This document shows, one piece after another, positions 1-8,996 of a stretch of 64,000 nucleotides of DNA; the first letter of the stretch is position 1; every line of letters starts with the position of its first letter. A program made the position numbers and the translations under genes. The notes below the pieces were generated by a model. That model searched no databases. It was given only the letters and a program-made list of their open reading frames with translations, and was not told where the DNA came from. This DNA is from Chryseobacterium sp. Tr-659 (GTDB lineage Bacteria > Bacteroidota > Bacteroidia > Flavobacteriales > Weeksellaceae), in the NCBI RefSeq assembly GCF_011752975.1, contig NZ_VWWP01000001.1, positions 372,001 to 436,000 on the forward strand. The letters run 5' to 3'.

Positions 1-301
1 AATCTCCACTACTTTATTTCAGGCATTCATTAATATTGTAAGAAATGACAGAAAGCCTTTTGCGCCGCCGGTAGACGATATGGACGAGATCTGGTCGCCT
101 ATGGAAAAATCAATGGTCCTTCAGAAATTAAGATATACTTTTATCGGTGATCAGTCCGAAATTCGGGAGAAACTTAAAGATTTTCAGGAAAGATTCAAGG
201 TGGATGAGCTTATGATTAATTCCCATATTTATGATCATCAGAAAAGATTGAGATCTTATGAAATTTTCAGAGAGGCTGCCAACTCATTATCCAAAGCGTA
301 A
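1..301 (+). CDS. LLM-class flavin-dependent oxidoreductase, C-terminal end (5' truncated by window)
   Basis: Open reading frame running in from the window edge (codons begin at base 2) and ending at TAA 299-301, so only about the last 99 residues are present. The tail contains a FIGDQSEIREKL-like segment followed by DELMINSHIYDHQKRLRSYE, which matches the C-terminus of luciferase-like monooxygenases of the MsnO8/YhbW type. These are FMN-dependent TIM-barrel oxidoreductases of mostly unknown substrate. The catalytic part lies outside the window, so the substrate cannot be guessed. A methionine at 80 is internal and is not the start. Confidence 0.75.
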   Translation, partial: ISTTLFQAFINIVRNDRKPFAPPVDDMDEIWSPMEKSMVLQKLRYTFIGDQSEIREKLKDFQERFKVDELMINSHIYDHQKRLRSYEIFREAANSLSKA

Positions 302-318
302 TAAACCATTCATATTAA

Positions 319-350
319 TTGGCAGATGCTTATTTTTATGAGTATCTTTG
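319..350 (+). promoter_or_regulatory. Bacteroidota-type promoter of ribBA
   Basis: TTG at 319-321 and TATCTTTG at 343-350 are separated by 21 bp, matching the Bacteroidota -33/-7 pattern. The -7 element lies 18 bp before the ribBA ATG, giving a very short leader. No Shine-Dalgarno is visible. Confidence 0.7.
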
Positions 351-368
351 CACAAATAAAAAGTAAAA

Positions 369-1490
369 ATGTCCGATATTAAATTAAATACTATTCCTGA
401 GGCTATTGAAGACCTTAAAAATGGTAAAATAATCATAGTAGTAGATGATGAAGACAGAGAGAATGAAGGAGATTTTCTTTGTGCGGCAGAACTGACAACG
501 CCGGAAATTATCAATTTTATGGCACTTCACGGAAGAGGGCTGATCTGTATGCCGCTTCCTGAAAAAAGATGTGACGAGTTGGGGCTTGAAGTAATGGTAA
601 GCAGAAGCAGCGACCCTAAAGAAACGGCTTTCACAGTTTCTGTTGACCTTTTAGGAAACGGAACTTCTACCGGAATTTCTGCAGGAGACAGAGCAAAAAC
701 AATTTTGGCACTGATGGATGAAAAATCCAAACCTACAGATTTCATGAGACCTGGTCATATTTTCCCGCTTCGTGCAAGAAAAGGAGGGGTTTTAAAAAGA
801 GCCGGACATACTGAAGCTGCTATCGACCTAACTCATCTGGCAGGCCTGAAAGAAGGTGGAGTAATCTGTGAGATCATGAACGAAGACGGAACTATGTCTC
901 GTCTTCCTGAGCTTCACGCATTCGCACAGAAACATGATATGAAGATTGTTTCTATTGAAGATCTGATTCACTATCAACTTAAAAAAGGAAACCTGGTTGA
1001 AAGACTTGAAGAGAAAAAAGTAAAAACGCACTACGGTGAGTTTGATTTTTATGCTTTCAGAGAGACTTCCAATGAGCAGATCCACTTTGCCATAACAAAA
1101 GGGACATGGACTGTTGATGAGCCTGTTCTGGTAAGAGTACAGTCTTCAGATTCTTATTTTGATGTATTAACAAGATTGAACAACGGTGAAAAGCCTTTAT
1201 TGGAAAAAGTAACCAGCATGGTGAATGAAGCTGGAAAAGGAGCTATCATTTTTATCAATAACGTTTCCAATTCCGAAAATACATTGAGAAAACTCCAGCA
1301 GTTCCTGAACTATCAGGATGGCCAGGAGCAGCACCCTACTTTAGCGTACAACTACCGAGATTATGGTATCGGAACACAGATCTTAAAGAATTTAGGAATC
1401 AACAAGTTTAAAGTAATCACTCAAAATCCTAATATCAAACCTCAGGTTGGAGGATATGATGTAGAGGTAACGGAGATGGTTCAGTTATAA
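369..1490 (+). CDS. ribBA: RibBA: 3,4-dihydroxy-2-butanone-4-phosphate synthase with a degenerate GTP cyclohydrolase II domain
   Basis: 373 residues. Residues 1-205 form the RibB domain, which makes the four-carbon riboflavin precursor from ribulose 5-phosphate; the acidic VVDDEDRENEGD motif (24-35) and RPGHIFPL (127-134) are intact. Residues 215-373 align with GTP cyclohydrolase II, but where the family has the zinc site (SECLTGD followed by CDCG) this protein reads VRVQSSDSYFDVLTRLNNG, with no cysteine at all. RDYGIGTQIL (330-339) is retained. The RibB activity is therefore well supported, whereas GTP cyclohydrolase activity is doubtful; a separate RibA elsewhere would be expected. The gene stands alone with its own promoter and terminator. 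Confidence 0.93.
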   Translation: MSDIKLNTIPEAIEDLKNGKIIIVVDDEDRENEGDFLCAAELTTPEIINFMALHGRGLICMPLPEKRCDELGLEVMVSRSSDPKETAFTVSVDLLGNGTSTGISAGDRAKTILALMDEKSKPTDFMRPGHIFPLRARKGGVLKRAGHTEAAIDLTHLAGLKEGGVICEIMNEDGTMSRLPELHAFAQKHDMKIVSIEDLIHYQLKKGNLVERLEEKKVKTHYGEFDFYAFRETSNEQIHFAITKGTWTVDEPVLVRVQSSDSYFDVLTRLNNGEKPLLEKVTSMVNEAGKGAIIFINNVSNSENTLRKLQQFLNYQDGQEQHPTLAYNYRDYGIGTQILKNLGINKFKVITQNPNIKPQVGGYDVEVTEMVQL

Positions 1491-1540
1491 GATTGAAATG
1501 TTACAATAATTTTGTTTATTGTAATGTGATTAACAAAAAA

Positions 1541-1566
1541 GGTTTAGAATTTTCTAAACCTTTTTT
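1541..1566. terminator. Bidirectional terminator between ribBA and fmt
   Basis: GGTTTAGAA (1541-1549) and TTCTAAACC (1552-1560) form a stem flanked by an A-run upstream and a T-run at 1561-1566. It serves the convergent genes ribBA (+) and fmt (-). Confidence 0.8.
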
Positions 1567-1585
1567 ATTTTTAAACCATATTGTA

Positions 1586-2536
1586 TTAATCAAGTAAAGT
1601 AATCTCATCAAAATTTCTGAAACCATTCAGGAAATCCTTAACCATCATTCTTTTTTTTCCTTCTAACTGAAGTTCCAGCGGGTAATAAATTCCGTCTTCT
1701 GTATGGATCCTGAATTCATTCTTTGAAATTTCGAGCGTACCAGGAGTCTGTTCATGGTCTGCAAGTTCGAATTTTCCACTGAATATCTTTAATCCTTTTA
1801 CTTCATCACCGATTTTTAAAGTAGTAAATGCTGCCGGATAAGGAGACATTCCAAGAATGAACTGATGAACGGTTTTTGAAGGTGAATTCCAATTGATTTT
1901 AGTATCTTCTTTAAAAATTTTATATGCATTTTTAGGATGCTCCACCTGTGGCTGAGGTTTTTCCTCGATCGCATTGTCAGCAAGTCCATCCAATGTTCTG
2001 ACAACTAACTTTGAGCCCATTTTCATAAGTCTGTCATGAAGGCTTCCTGCATTTTCATCAGGTAAAATTTCTATTTCTTCCTGAAGAAGAATATTTCCTT
2101 CATCAATTTTTTCATTAATAAAGAAAGTAGTTGCACCGGTTTTTTCTTCTCCGTTAATTACTGCATAATTGATAGGGGCTGCACCTCTGTAATCCGGGAG
2201 TAAAGATGCATGAAGATTGAAGGTTCCCATTTCAGGCATTTCAAAAAGAACTTTAGGCATCATTCTGAATGCAACCACAACAAAAACATCAGCATCAAGC
2301 TTTTTGAGCTCTTCTAAAAATTCAGGATTTCTTAATTTTTCCGGTTGAAAAACCGGAATATTATTTTCTTCTGCATAAACTTTTACCGGTGATTGGTGGA
2401 TCTTCTGCCCGCGTCCGCTTGCTTTATCAGCAACTGTAACAACACCTACAACATTGTGATGAGATTGATGAATAGCCTCCAGAGAAGTTTTTGCAAACTC
2501 AGGAGTTCCTAAAAAAACGACTTTCAATGATTTCAT
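1586..2536 (-). CDS. fmt: Methionyl-tRNA formyltransferase
   Basis: 316 residues, full length for the family. Formylates initiator Met-tRNA using 10-formyl-tetrahydrofolate, in the cytoplasm. The N-terminal VVFLGTPEFA motif and the catalytic segment SLLPDYRGAAPINYAVINGE (formyltransferase Asn-His-Asp site, with NLHASLLP around 107-114) are intact, followed by the C-terminal OB-like tRNA-binding domain from about residue 205. Convergent with ribBA and followed upstream by recQ in the same direction with a 116-bp gap. Nothing unusual. Confidence 0.95.
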   Translation of the reverse strand: MKSLKVVFLGTPEFAKTSLEAIHQSHHNVVGVVTVADKASGRGQKIHQSPVKVYAEENNIPVFQPEKLRNPEFLEELKKLDADVFVVVAFRMMPKVLFEMPEMGTFNLHASLLPDYRGAAPINYAVINGEEKTGATTFFINEKIDEGNILLQEEIEILPDENAGSLHDRLMKMGSKLVVRTLDGLADNAIEEKPQPQVEHPKNAYKIFKEDTKINWNSPSKTVHQFILGMSPYPAAFTTLKIGDEVKGLKIFSGKFELADHEQTPGTLEISKNEFRIHTEDGIYYPLELQLEGKKRMMVKDFLNGFRNFDEITLLD

Positions 2537-2652
2537 ATTACAAAGATAAGTTTTTGATTTGAGAGTCAGAAGGTGTTAAGGAGCGTATCAGGGATTGAAA
2601 GATAGGTATTTCAAAGTGTTTTATAATCTCAGAACAGATACTTTACTGCTCA

Positions 2653-4560
2653 TTACTCATGATTCAGTGCATAGGTTCTGAAATTAAGCATTCTTACTTT
2701 TCCGGAATCTAAAAGGAAAATCAGATTTTCTAAAATATTTTCTTTGGAATGATAGCTCAGCTGAATGGAAAGCTCTTCAATAGTTGCAGACTTTTTAGCC
2801 AGTAAATTGATGATCTGCTGGGAAATGTTTTTTCCAAAAATAGATTGTTTATTCTTTTCGCAGACTGAGCAATGGCCGCAGTTCTTTGATTTTTTTTCGC
2901 CAAAATAAGCAAGAATAAGTTTCATTTTACAGTAGTCATTATTTTCTACGTAAAATTTCATTTCTTCCCATTTCTGGATCTTATTTCTCTGAATATGTTC
3001 GAATAACTTCCAATAAGCATTCTGCACAGCTCTCTCATCGCGTGGTTTCAGAAATTTAATACTGGATAATGCTCCATCAATATATTCAAGATAATTTTTT
3101 TGCTGAAGTTCTTTCAAACGTTCTTTGATCAATGGTGCGCTGACGTTGATTTTATTGCTTACCTGCTGCTCGCTGAACATTACTTTATGAGTAGTAATTC
3201 CAGATATGCTGCGGAAAAGAAGTTCTATAAAATAAGCATCTTTTTGTGGAAGCTGATCGATCTCGTCAGATTTGATAAACAGTTCCAGTGAAGACAAGCT
3301 TTTATTGTCATTATAATAAATAATCTCCTGATTGTGCAGAAAATTGAGGACATTATTAATCTTTGCTTTCGATAGTCTTGTGAAATTTTGTATTCCGGCT
3401 GTATTGAGCTGGAATGTTTTTTCTGGCAGTTCAAATTCCGCTACCTGAAAAATAGAGTAGAGGTAACTGATAATCTTTAAAAATTCGCCCTTATTAGGAA
3501 TCTGATTTTTTAAGATCTGATCAAAATTCAAAAGCTCCTGTTTGTTCCAAAGCATAAAAGCAAAACTGTCTTTTCCATCTCTTCCCGATCTTCCGATTTC
3601 CTGATAATAGTTTTCCAGAGATGCTGCCGGAGAATAGTGAAGAACAAAGCGTACATTGTCTTTGTCAATTCCCATTCCAAATGCATTGGTAGAGATAAGA
3701 ACATGATTGTCACTATTGTTCCAGAGATTTTGTTTCGTGTTCTTTTCTTTGGTTGTTAAACCTGCGTGAAAATAATCTACATTTTTCAGCTGATTTTTTT
3801 TGAGGAATTCAGCAAGAAGCTCAGCTTCTTTTCTGGTTCTTACATAGACAATTCCAGAATCATTATTATATTTTAGAATATCAAAAACACGCTGAAATTT
3901 ATCAGAAACTTCTTCTGTAAAGATTCTGATATTATCTCTTTTGAAACTTTTTTGGAAAACCGCCGGATTTCTGAGCTCCAGTTTATTTTTAATTTCCTCC
4001 AGAACTTTTGGAGTGGCTGTAGCGGTGAGTGCCAGACAAGGAATTTCAGGGTTATTGGTTCTGAATCCCTTGATATTCTGATAACTGGGACGGAAATCCT
4101 GCCCCCATTCTGAGATACAGTGTGCTTCGTCCACTGCAATAAAAGACAGCTCAATTTCTTCTATATTCTGAATGAATTGTGCATTGGTCAGTCTTTCAGG
4201 AGAAACATAAAGCAATTTGGTTAACCCTTCCTTACAGCGGCTGTAAATGTCTTCTGCATCATATTCATCAAGTTCTGAAGACAGGTATTCTGCTTCTATA
4301 CCGCGGGCTTTAAGCTGATAGACCTGATCTTTCATTAATGCGAGCAAAGGAGAAACAACAAGACAGGTTCCCTCTTTCAGCAAAGCAGGGAGCTGATAAC
4401 AAAGAGATTTTCCTGCTCCTGTAGGTAGCAGAACCAGTGTATCTTTTTCATTAATGACAGCATTAATGATTTCCTCCTGAGAATCTCTGAAATCTGTATA
4501 ACCCCAGAAATACTTAAGAGTATCATATTTTAGCTTTTGAAAATCCTGCGGAGAAATCAT
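2653..4560 (-). CDS. recQ: RecQ-family ATP-dependent DNA helicase
   Basis: 635 residues. The superfamily 2 helicase core carries Walker A LLPTGAGKSLCYQLP (about 44-58), DEAH box with the RecQ-specific aromatic loop (VDEAHCISEWGQDFRPSY), SAT-like LTATATP and motif VI QEIGRSGRDGKDS. A RecQ zinc-binding four-cysteine cluster follows (CKMKLILAYFGEK...CGHCSVC), then a short winged-helix tail. No HRDC domain is evident, so this is a short RecQ such as many Bacteroidota carry alongside a longer paralogue. Role: 3'-5' unwinding in recombination and fork repair. The start at 4560 is the only ATG ahead of the helicase domain. Confidence 0.9.
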   Translation of the reverse strand: MISPQDFQKLKYDTLKYFWGYTDFRDSQEEIINAVINEKDTLVLLPTGAGKSLCYQLPALLKEGTCLVVSPLLALMKDQVYQLKARGIEAEYLSSELDEYDAEDIYSRCKEGLTKLLYVSPERLTNAQFIQNIEEIELSFIAVDEAHCISEWGQDFRPSYQNIKGFRTNNPEIPCLALTATATPKVLEEIKNKLELRNPAVFQKSFKRDNIRIFTEEVSDKFQRVFDILKYNNDSGIVYVRTRKEAELLAEFLKKNQLKNVDYFHAGLTTKEKNTKQNLWNNSDNHVLISTNAFGMGIDKDNVRFVLHYSPAASLENYYQEIGRSGRDGKDSFAFMLWNKQELLNFDQILKNQIPNKGEFLKIISYLYSIFQVAEFELPEKTFQLNTAGIQNFTRLSKAKINNVLNFLHNQEIIYYNDNKSLSSLELFIKSDEIDQLPQKDAYFIELLFRSISGITTHKVMFSEQQVSNKINVSAPLIKERLKELQQKNYLEYIDGALSSIKFLKPRDERAVQNAYWKLFEHIQRNKIQKWEEMKFYVENNDYCKMKLILAYFGEKKSKNCGHCSVCEKNKQSIFGKNISQQIINLLAKKSATIEELSIQLSYHSKENILENLIFLLDSGKVRMLNFRTYALNHE

Positions 4561-4587
4561 GTTGTAAAAATAAGGAAAGTATCATGA

Positions 4588-4615
4588 CAAAAAAAGTCAC
4601 GCGGGGCGTGACTTT
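4588..4615 (-). terminator. Terminator of the OmpA-family gene array
   Basis: Perfect 10-bp stem AAAGTCACGC (4593-4602) / GCGTGACTTT (4606-4615) with a 3-base loop. Read on the minus strand it ends in a T-run, just downstream of the 4638-6074 gene. Confidence 0.8.
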
Positions 4616-4637
4616 CATATAATACATAATAAGTTTA

Positions 4638-6074
4638 TTATTTAGCTTCGAAGTAAACTCTTCTGTTCGCTCTGTTTTTCCATTCAGGGCATTTAGTTGC
4701 TGGTTCACACTCAGGGTATTTAAGGTCTTTTTCACCTTTACCGATTGCGTTTATTTTACCAGATTGAACACCGTTTTTGATCAGATAATTTTTAACGTTG
4801 TTCGCTCTTCTTTCAGAAAGTTTTTGGTTATAAGCGTCAGTACCTCTTGTATCAGTAGCTCCAATTACATTATAAGAACCATTTGAGGAGTTGATATAGT
4901 TTACTGCGTTATTTAAGATTGGTGTATTCGACGGTAAAATTCTGTCAGAATTTAAGTCAAATTCAATTCCTTCCAGTTTAGTTTCTGTTTCTACTACAGG
5001 CCCGGTAGGAGTTAGTGGGCATCCGTTGTTTTCAACAGGTCCCGGAACGGTTACACACTTATCGTAAAGATCAATTACACCATCCAGGTCAGTGTCAAGA
5101 GCAACTCCCGCACCATCTACTCTTGCTCCTGCAGGAGTATCAAGTTGTCTGTCCCAATCATCGCAAACCCCATCGTTATCAGCATCACCTTTTTTACATA
5201 CTTCGATATCCTGGTTTTTATTAGCCAGTACATCCAGTTTGTAATAGATTTCCTGAAGAGGATCATGCCACATTAAGTGAGATTCATGTTTCCCTAACTT
5301 TAAAGAAAGACCTAAAGTTGCATTGAAGAAGTTATCAGAAACCTGCTCAGAACGTTTGTTGATTGCGCTGTAAGCATCACCGCCACCGTCAAACTCGTCA
5401 TCACCAGTTACTACATACATCAATCTACCTTCAATATCGATTCTTCTGCTCACCTTGAATTTCAATCCGGCTCCTGCCTGCATGAACAGAGAACCCAATT
5501 GGAAAGGCTTAACCTCAGTCATTAACTGCTGGCCTTTGCTTGTCTTCTGGTAAGCTCTGTAAGCAATAGTACCAATACCGGCATATCCGTGAAGTGCCCA
5601 TCTGTAAGGGGAGTGGTTATCTACTCTTCTCAACAGATTAGAGAAGTTGATATCTCCTAAAATAGAAAGAGCATCATACTGGGTTCTGCCTGCTACTGCG
5701 GTTGCATCCGGAGCGGCATCTTTGGTATTGAACCACCCTTGTCTTGTTTCACCTCTGTCATATTGTAAATTGATCCCAAAAGCATGGGTAATCGCTTTAT
5801 CAATACTTACATAGGCTGAATATCCAAAAAGGTTTTTACCGTTACCGTTTTTAATAGAGGTTAAATCTGCAGATTGAAGAAGGGGAACACCTGCTCCTAC
5901 TGAAATAGACCAATCGTTAAATCTTTTGGATTGATTGGTGAATGGGGAAACATTGGCAGACCCTGAAGAAAATGTATTAGGGTACTCTCCTTTTGAAACT
6001 GCCGTCGAGTCTTGTGCAAAGCTGGCAGTAGGAATCGCCAAAGCTAATACAGCAATTGCTAAACTTAATTTCAT
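4638..6074 (-). CDS. OmpA-family outer-membrane protein with thrombospondin type-3 repeats (array copy 1)
   Basis: 478 residues. Signal peptide at 1-20 (MKLSLAIAVLALAIPTASFAQ), then a beta-barrel-type region, calcium-binding type-3 repeats at roughly 295-350 (KGDADNDGVCDDWDRQ and DLDGVIDLYDKC), then an OmpA-like peptidoglycan-binding domain at about 368-478 ending VYFEAK. The NQKLSERRANNVKNYLIKNG helix is typical of OmpA C-termini. Likely role: tethering the outer membrane to peptidoglycan. The first ~350 residues are nearly identical to the next paralogue, including a 164-bp stretch of identical DNA (5497-5660 and 7235-7398), but the OmpA domains differ strongly. Last gene of a three-member tandem array. 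Confidence 0.9.
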   Translation of the reverse strand: MKLSLAIAVLALAIPTASFAQDSTAVSKGEYPNTFSSGSANVSPFTNQSKRFNDWSISVGAGVPLLQSADLTSIKNGNGKNLFGYSAYVSIDKAITHAFGINLQYDRGETRQGWFNTKDAAPDATAVAGRTQYDALSILGDINFSNLLRRVDNHSPYRWALHGYAGIGTIAYRAYQKTSKGQQLMTEVKPFQLGSLFMQAGAGLKFKVSRRIDIEGRLMYVVTGDDEFDGGGDAYSAINKRSEQVSDNFFNATLGLSLKLGKHESHLMWHDPLQEIYYKLDVLANKNQDIEVCKKGDADNDGVCDDWDRQLDTPAGARVDGAGVALDTDLDGVIDLYDKCVTVPGPVENNGCPLTPTGPVVETETKLEGIEFDLNSDRILPSNTPILNNAVNYINSSNGSYNVIGATDTRGTDAYNQKLSERRANNVKNYLIKNGVQSGKINAIGKGEKDLKYPECEPATKCPEWKNRANRRVYFEAK

Positions 6075-6232
6075 AGTGTTATTTTTTTAAGTTAAGTTAT
6101 TTTAAATGATTTTTTACGTTAAAAAGTGATTTTTTATTATTTTTTTTCAGAACGAACTGGCTGATTTTTAGCCTGTTTTATACATGTAGCCCTGAAAATG
6201 ATATAAAGGTATGTAAAAAAATTCGTAGTAGA

Positions 6233-6268
6233 AAAAAAATAAACCGAAAAGAGCTATTCTTTTCGGTT
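6233..6268 (-). terminator. Terminator after OmpA array copy 2
   Basis: AACCGAAAAGA (6242-6252) / TCTTTTCGGTT (6258-6268), an 11-bp stem followed on the minus strand by a T-run (complement of 6233-6241). It separates copy 2 from copy 1, so copy 1 probably has its own promoter within 6075-6232, where a weak TACCTTTA-like -7 element (complement of 6204-6211) is the only candidate seen. Confidence 0.8.
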
Positions 6269-6285
6269 ATAGGTATGATAAGAAA

Positions 6286-7812
6286 TTATTTTTTCTTTTT
6301 CTTAGCCTGAATTTTTTTTACCGGTTTTTTTACCGGAGCATCTTCATAGTCTTTCTTTTTGATGGCATCCCATTGAGAACTTTCTATGAATCTTACTGTA
6401 ACTTTTCTGTCTCTCATTCTTTCAGCATCAGATGCTGATGCAGCAACAGTTGCATCTTCAGAACCAACACCTCTTGATTTCAATACATTTTCATTAACTC
6501 CTCTGCTTTCAAGAGCGGCTACTACAGCTGCAGCTCTTTCTTTAGACAGTCTTAGATTATATGCAGCGCTTCCTTTAATATCGGTATGACCTGTTAGCAG
6601 ATAATTACCTCCATTTTCTTTAATGATTGAAGCGGCAACATCAAGCTTACTGTTAGATTCAGGTCTGATGGTTGCTTTATTAAAGTTGAAATAAATGTCT
6701 TTTAATGTTTGTTCTACTTGAACAGCTGTTTTATTATTATCCTTTTTCTCGATTGGACATCCGTTATTTTCAACAGGTCCCGGAACGGTTACACACTTAT
6801 CGTAAAGGTCTATTACACCGTCCAGATCAACATCAAGAGCAACTCCTGCGCCATCTACTCTTGCTCCTGCAGGAGTATCAAGCTGTCTGTCCCAATCATC
6901 GCAAACCCCATCGTTATCAGCATCACCTTTTTTACATACTTCAATATCCTGGTTTTTATTAGCCAGTACATCCAGTTTGTAATAGATTTCCTGAAGAGGA
7001 TCATGCCACATTACGTGAGATTCATGTTTTCCTAATTTGAAAGAAAGACCTAAAGTTGCGTTGAAGAAGTTGTCGGAAATCTGCTCAGAACGTTTGTTGA
7101 TTGCGCTGTAAGCATCACCACCACCATCAAACTCGTCATCACCAGTTACTACATACATCAATCTACCTTCAATATCAATTCTTCTGTTAACTTTGAATTT
7201 CAATCCGGCTCCTGCCTGCATGAACAGAGAACCTAATTGGAAAGGCTTAACCTCAGTCATTAACTGCTGGCCTTTGCTTGTCTTCTGGTAAGCTCTGTAA
7301 GCAATAGTACCAATACCGGCATATCCGTGAAGTGCCCATCTGTAAGGGGAGTGGTTATCTACTCTTCTCAACAGATTAGAGAAGTTGATATCTCCTAAGA
7401 TAGAGATCGCATCATACTGGGTTCTGCCTGCTACTGCGGTTGCATCCGGAGCGGCATCTTTGGTATTGAACCACCCTTGTCTTGTTTCACCTCTGTCATA
7501 TTGTAAATTGATCCCGAAAGCATGGGTAATCGCTTTATCAATACTTACATAAGCTGAATATCCGAAAAGGTTTTTACCGTTACCATTCTTAATCGAAGTC
7601 AGATCTGCAGATTGAAGAAGGGGAACACCTGCTCCTACTGAAATAGACCAATCGTTAAATCTTTTCGATTGATTGTTGAATGGGGAAACATTAGCAGATC
7701 CTGAAGAAAATGTGTTAGGATATTCTCCTTTGGAAGCTGCTGTAGAGTCTTGTGCATAGCTGGCCATGGGAACGGCCATAGCAAATGCAACAATTGCTAA
7801 ACTTAATTTCAT
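6286..7812 (-). CDS. OmpA-family outer-membrane protein with type-3 repeats (array copy 2)
   Basis: 508 residues with a signal peptide (MKLSLAIVAFAMAVPMASYAQ). The barrel-like region and the calcium-binding type-3 repeats are almost the same as in copy 1, but the C-terminus carries a different OmpA domain (LKDIYFNFNKATIRPESNSK, then GHTDIKGSAAYNLRLSKERA) and a Lys-rich tail (PVKKPVKKIQAKKKKK). Probably co-transcribed with copy 3, which lies 51 bp upstream. Near-identical N-terminal halves with divergent C-terminal halves suggest gene conversion or domain exchange within the array. Likely function: outer-membrane/peptidoglycan anchoring. Confidence 0.9.
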   Translation of the reverse strand: MKLSLAIVAFAMAVPMASYAQDSTAASKGEYPNTFSSGSANVSPFNNQSKRFNDWSISVGAGVPLLQSADLTSIKNGNGKNLFGYSAYVSIDKAITHAFGINLQYDRGETRQGWFNTKDAAPDATAVAGRTQYDAISILGDINFSNLLRRVDNHSPYRWALHGYAGIGTIAYRAYQKTSKGQQLMTEVKPFQLGSLFMQAGAGLKFKVNRRIDIEGRLMYVVTGDDEFDGGGDAYSAINKRSEQISDNFFNATLGLSFKLGKHESHVMWHDPLQEIYYKLDVLANKNQDIEVCKKGDADNDGVCDDWDRQLDTPAGARVDGAGVALDVDLDGVIDLYDKCVTVPGPVENNGCPIEKKDNNKTAVQVEQTLKDIYFNFNKATIRPESNSKLDVAASIIKENGGNYLLTGHTDIKGSAAYNLRLSKERAAAVVAALESRGVNENVLKSRGVGSEDATVAASASDAERMRDRKVTVRFIESSQWDAIKKKDYEDAPVKKPVKKIQAKKKKK

Positions 7813-7863
7813 CGTGTATTATTATTTGATTTTTTTTTTGAAAAAAATAATCTTTCAATCTTA

Positions 7864-8979
7864 TTATTTGATCGGGCATCCATTGTTTTCAACAGGTCCA
7901 GGAACCGTTACGCACTTATCATAAAGATCAATAACTCCGTCAAGGTCTATGTCCAAAGCAACTCCGGCACCATCTACTCTTGCTCCTGCAGGAGTATCAA
8001 GCTGTCTGTCCCAATCATCACACACTCCGTCATTATCTGCGTCTCCTTTTTCGCAAACAACAAGATCGGTAGATGCGTTTTCTAAAACGCTTGTTCTGTA
8101 ATATGCTTCCTGAAGCGGATCATGCCAGGCCAGGTGAGACATTTGTTTACCCAGTTTGAAAGATACACCTAAACTTACAGTCCACGCATTATCTGATCTT
8201 CTAGGATTAAGCATGTTATATTTTGAACCTGGTGTGGAAGGATCATAAGCTCTTGCATCGCCCCAGCCGCCACCATCGAATTCATCATCACCACTGATGA
8301 TGTACATGGTTCTCGCTTCAACGTCAATAAGTTTTGAAACATTATATTTCAATCCTATACCTCCCTGATAATAGATGGAACTGATACCAAGGTCTTGTTT
8401 AATAAACAAAGGTGTTCTTCTTGGATTAGTACTCCATCTGTTTTCATCATTGTCATGCAGCGAAGTTCTGAATCCCTGAAGTCCAAATCCCATGTATCCA
8501 TGAAATGCCCATCTGTAAGGAGAATGGTTGTCTACTCTTCTGAATAGATTTGTGAAGTTAATGTCTCCTAATAAAGCGAGTTGGTCAAATTGCGTTGTTG
8601 CTGTAGCAACGCCAGCTGCTACACCAGCAGCTCCCGGAAGTTGTCCGGTCTGTTTCGTTTCTCCTCTTGTGTAGATCAGGCTTAATGCGAAAGTATGTGA
8701 GATTTGCTTATCTATACTTACATAGGCATTATACCCCCAATTGGTTTTATCCTTTCGGATGGATTTAAGATCAGAGTGAACCATAAATGCAGCACCTCCA
8801 CCAACAGAAATAGACCAGTCTCTAAAGCGTCTGGCTTTGTTGTCAAAGGGTTGTACATTAGCGGAACCTGAGGAGAATGTATTAGGATACTCAGTAGATG
8901 AGTTTACTGTAGTGCCGCTGTTCTGTGCGAAAGCAGCAATCGGCAAGGTTGTAGCCAATAATAATAAACCTAATTTCAT
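7864..8979 (-). CDS. OmpA-array paralogue lacking the OmpA domain (array copy 3)
   Basis: 371 residues with a signal peptide (MKLGLLLLATTLPIAAFAQ). The same barrel-like region and type-3 repeats as its two downstream neighbours are present, but translation stops right after VENNGCPIK, exactly where the neighbours continue into an OmpA peptidoglycan-binding domain. Only 51 bp lie between this stop and the next gene, so no remnant of an OmpA domain remains. It may be a deletion product of the array or a functional barrel-only variant. It starts 17 bp after folK ends and may be read from the folK promoter. Confidence 0.85.
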   Translation of the reverse strand: MKLGLLLLATTLPIAAFAQNSGTTVNSSTEYPNTFSSGSANVQPFDNKARRFRDWSISVGGGAAFMVHSDLKSIRKDKTNWGYNAYVSIDKQISHTFALSLIYTRGETKQTGQLPGAAGVAAGVATATTQFDQLALLGDINFTNLFRRVDNHSPYRWAFHGYMGFGLQGFRTSLHDNDENRWSTNPRRTPLFIKQDLGISSIYYQGGIGLKYNVSKLIDVEARTMYIISGDDEFDGGGWGDARAYDPSTPGSKYNMLNPRRSDNAWTVSLGVSFKLGKQMSHLAWHDPLQEAYYRTSVLENASTDLVVCEKGDADNDGVCDDWDRQLDTPAGARVDGAGVALDIDLDGVIDLYDKCVTVPGPVENNGCPIK

Positions 8980-8996
8980 ACAATATGTTTTATGTT

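Noticed and set aside
4638..8979. Possible assembly duplication of one OmpA gene
   Set aside because: The three copies differ in C-terminus, intergenic sequences and many scattered codons, so they are real paralogues.
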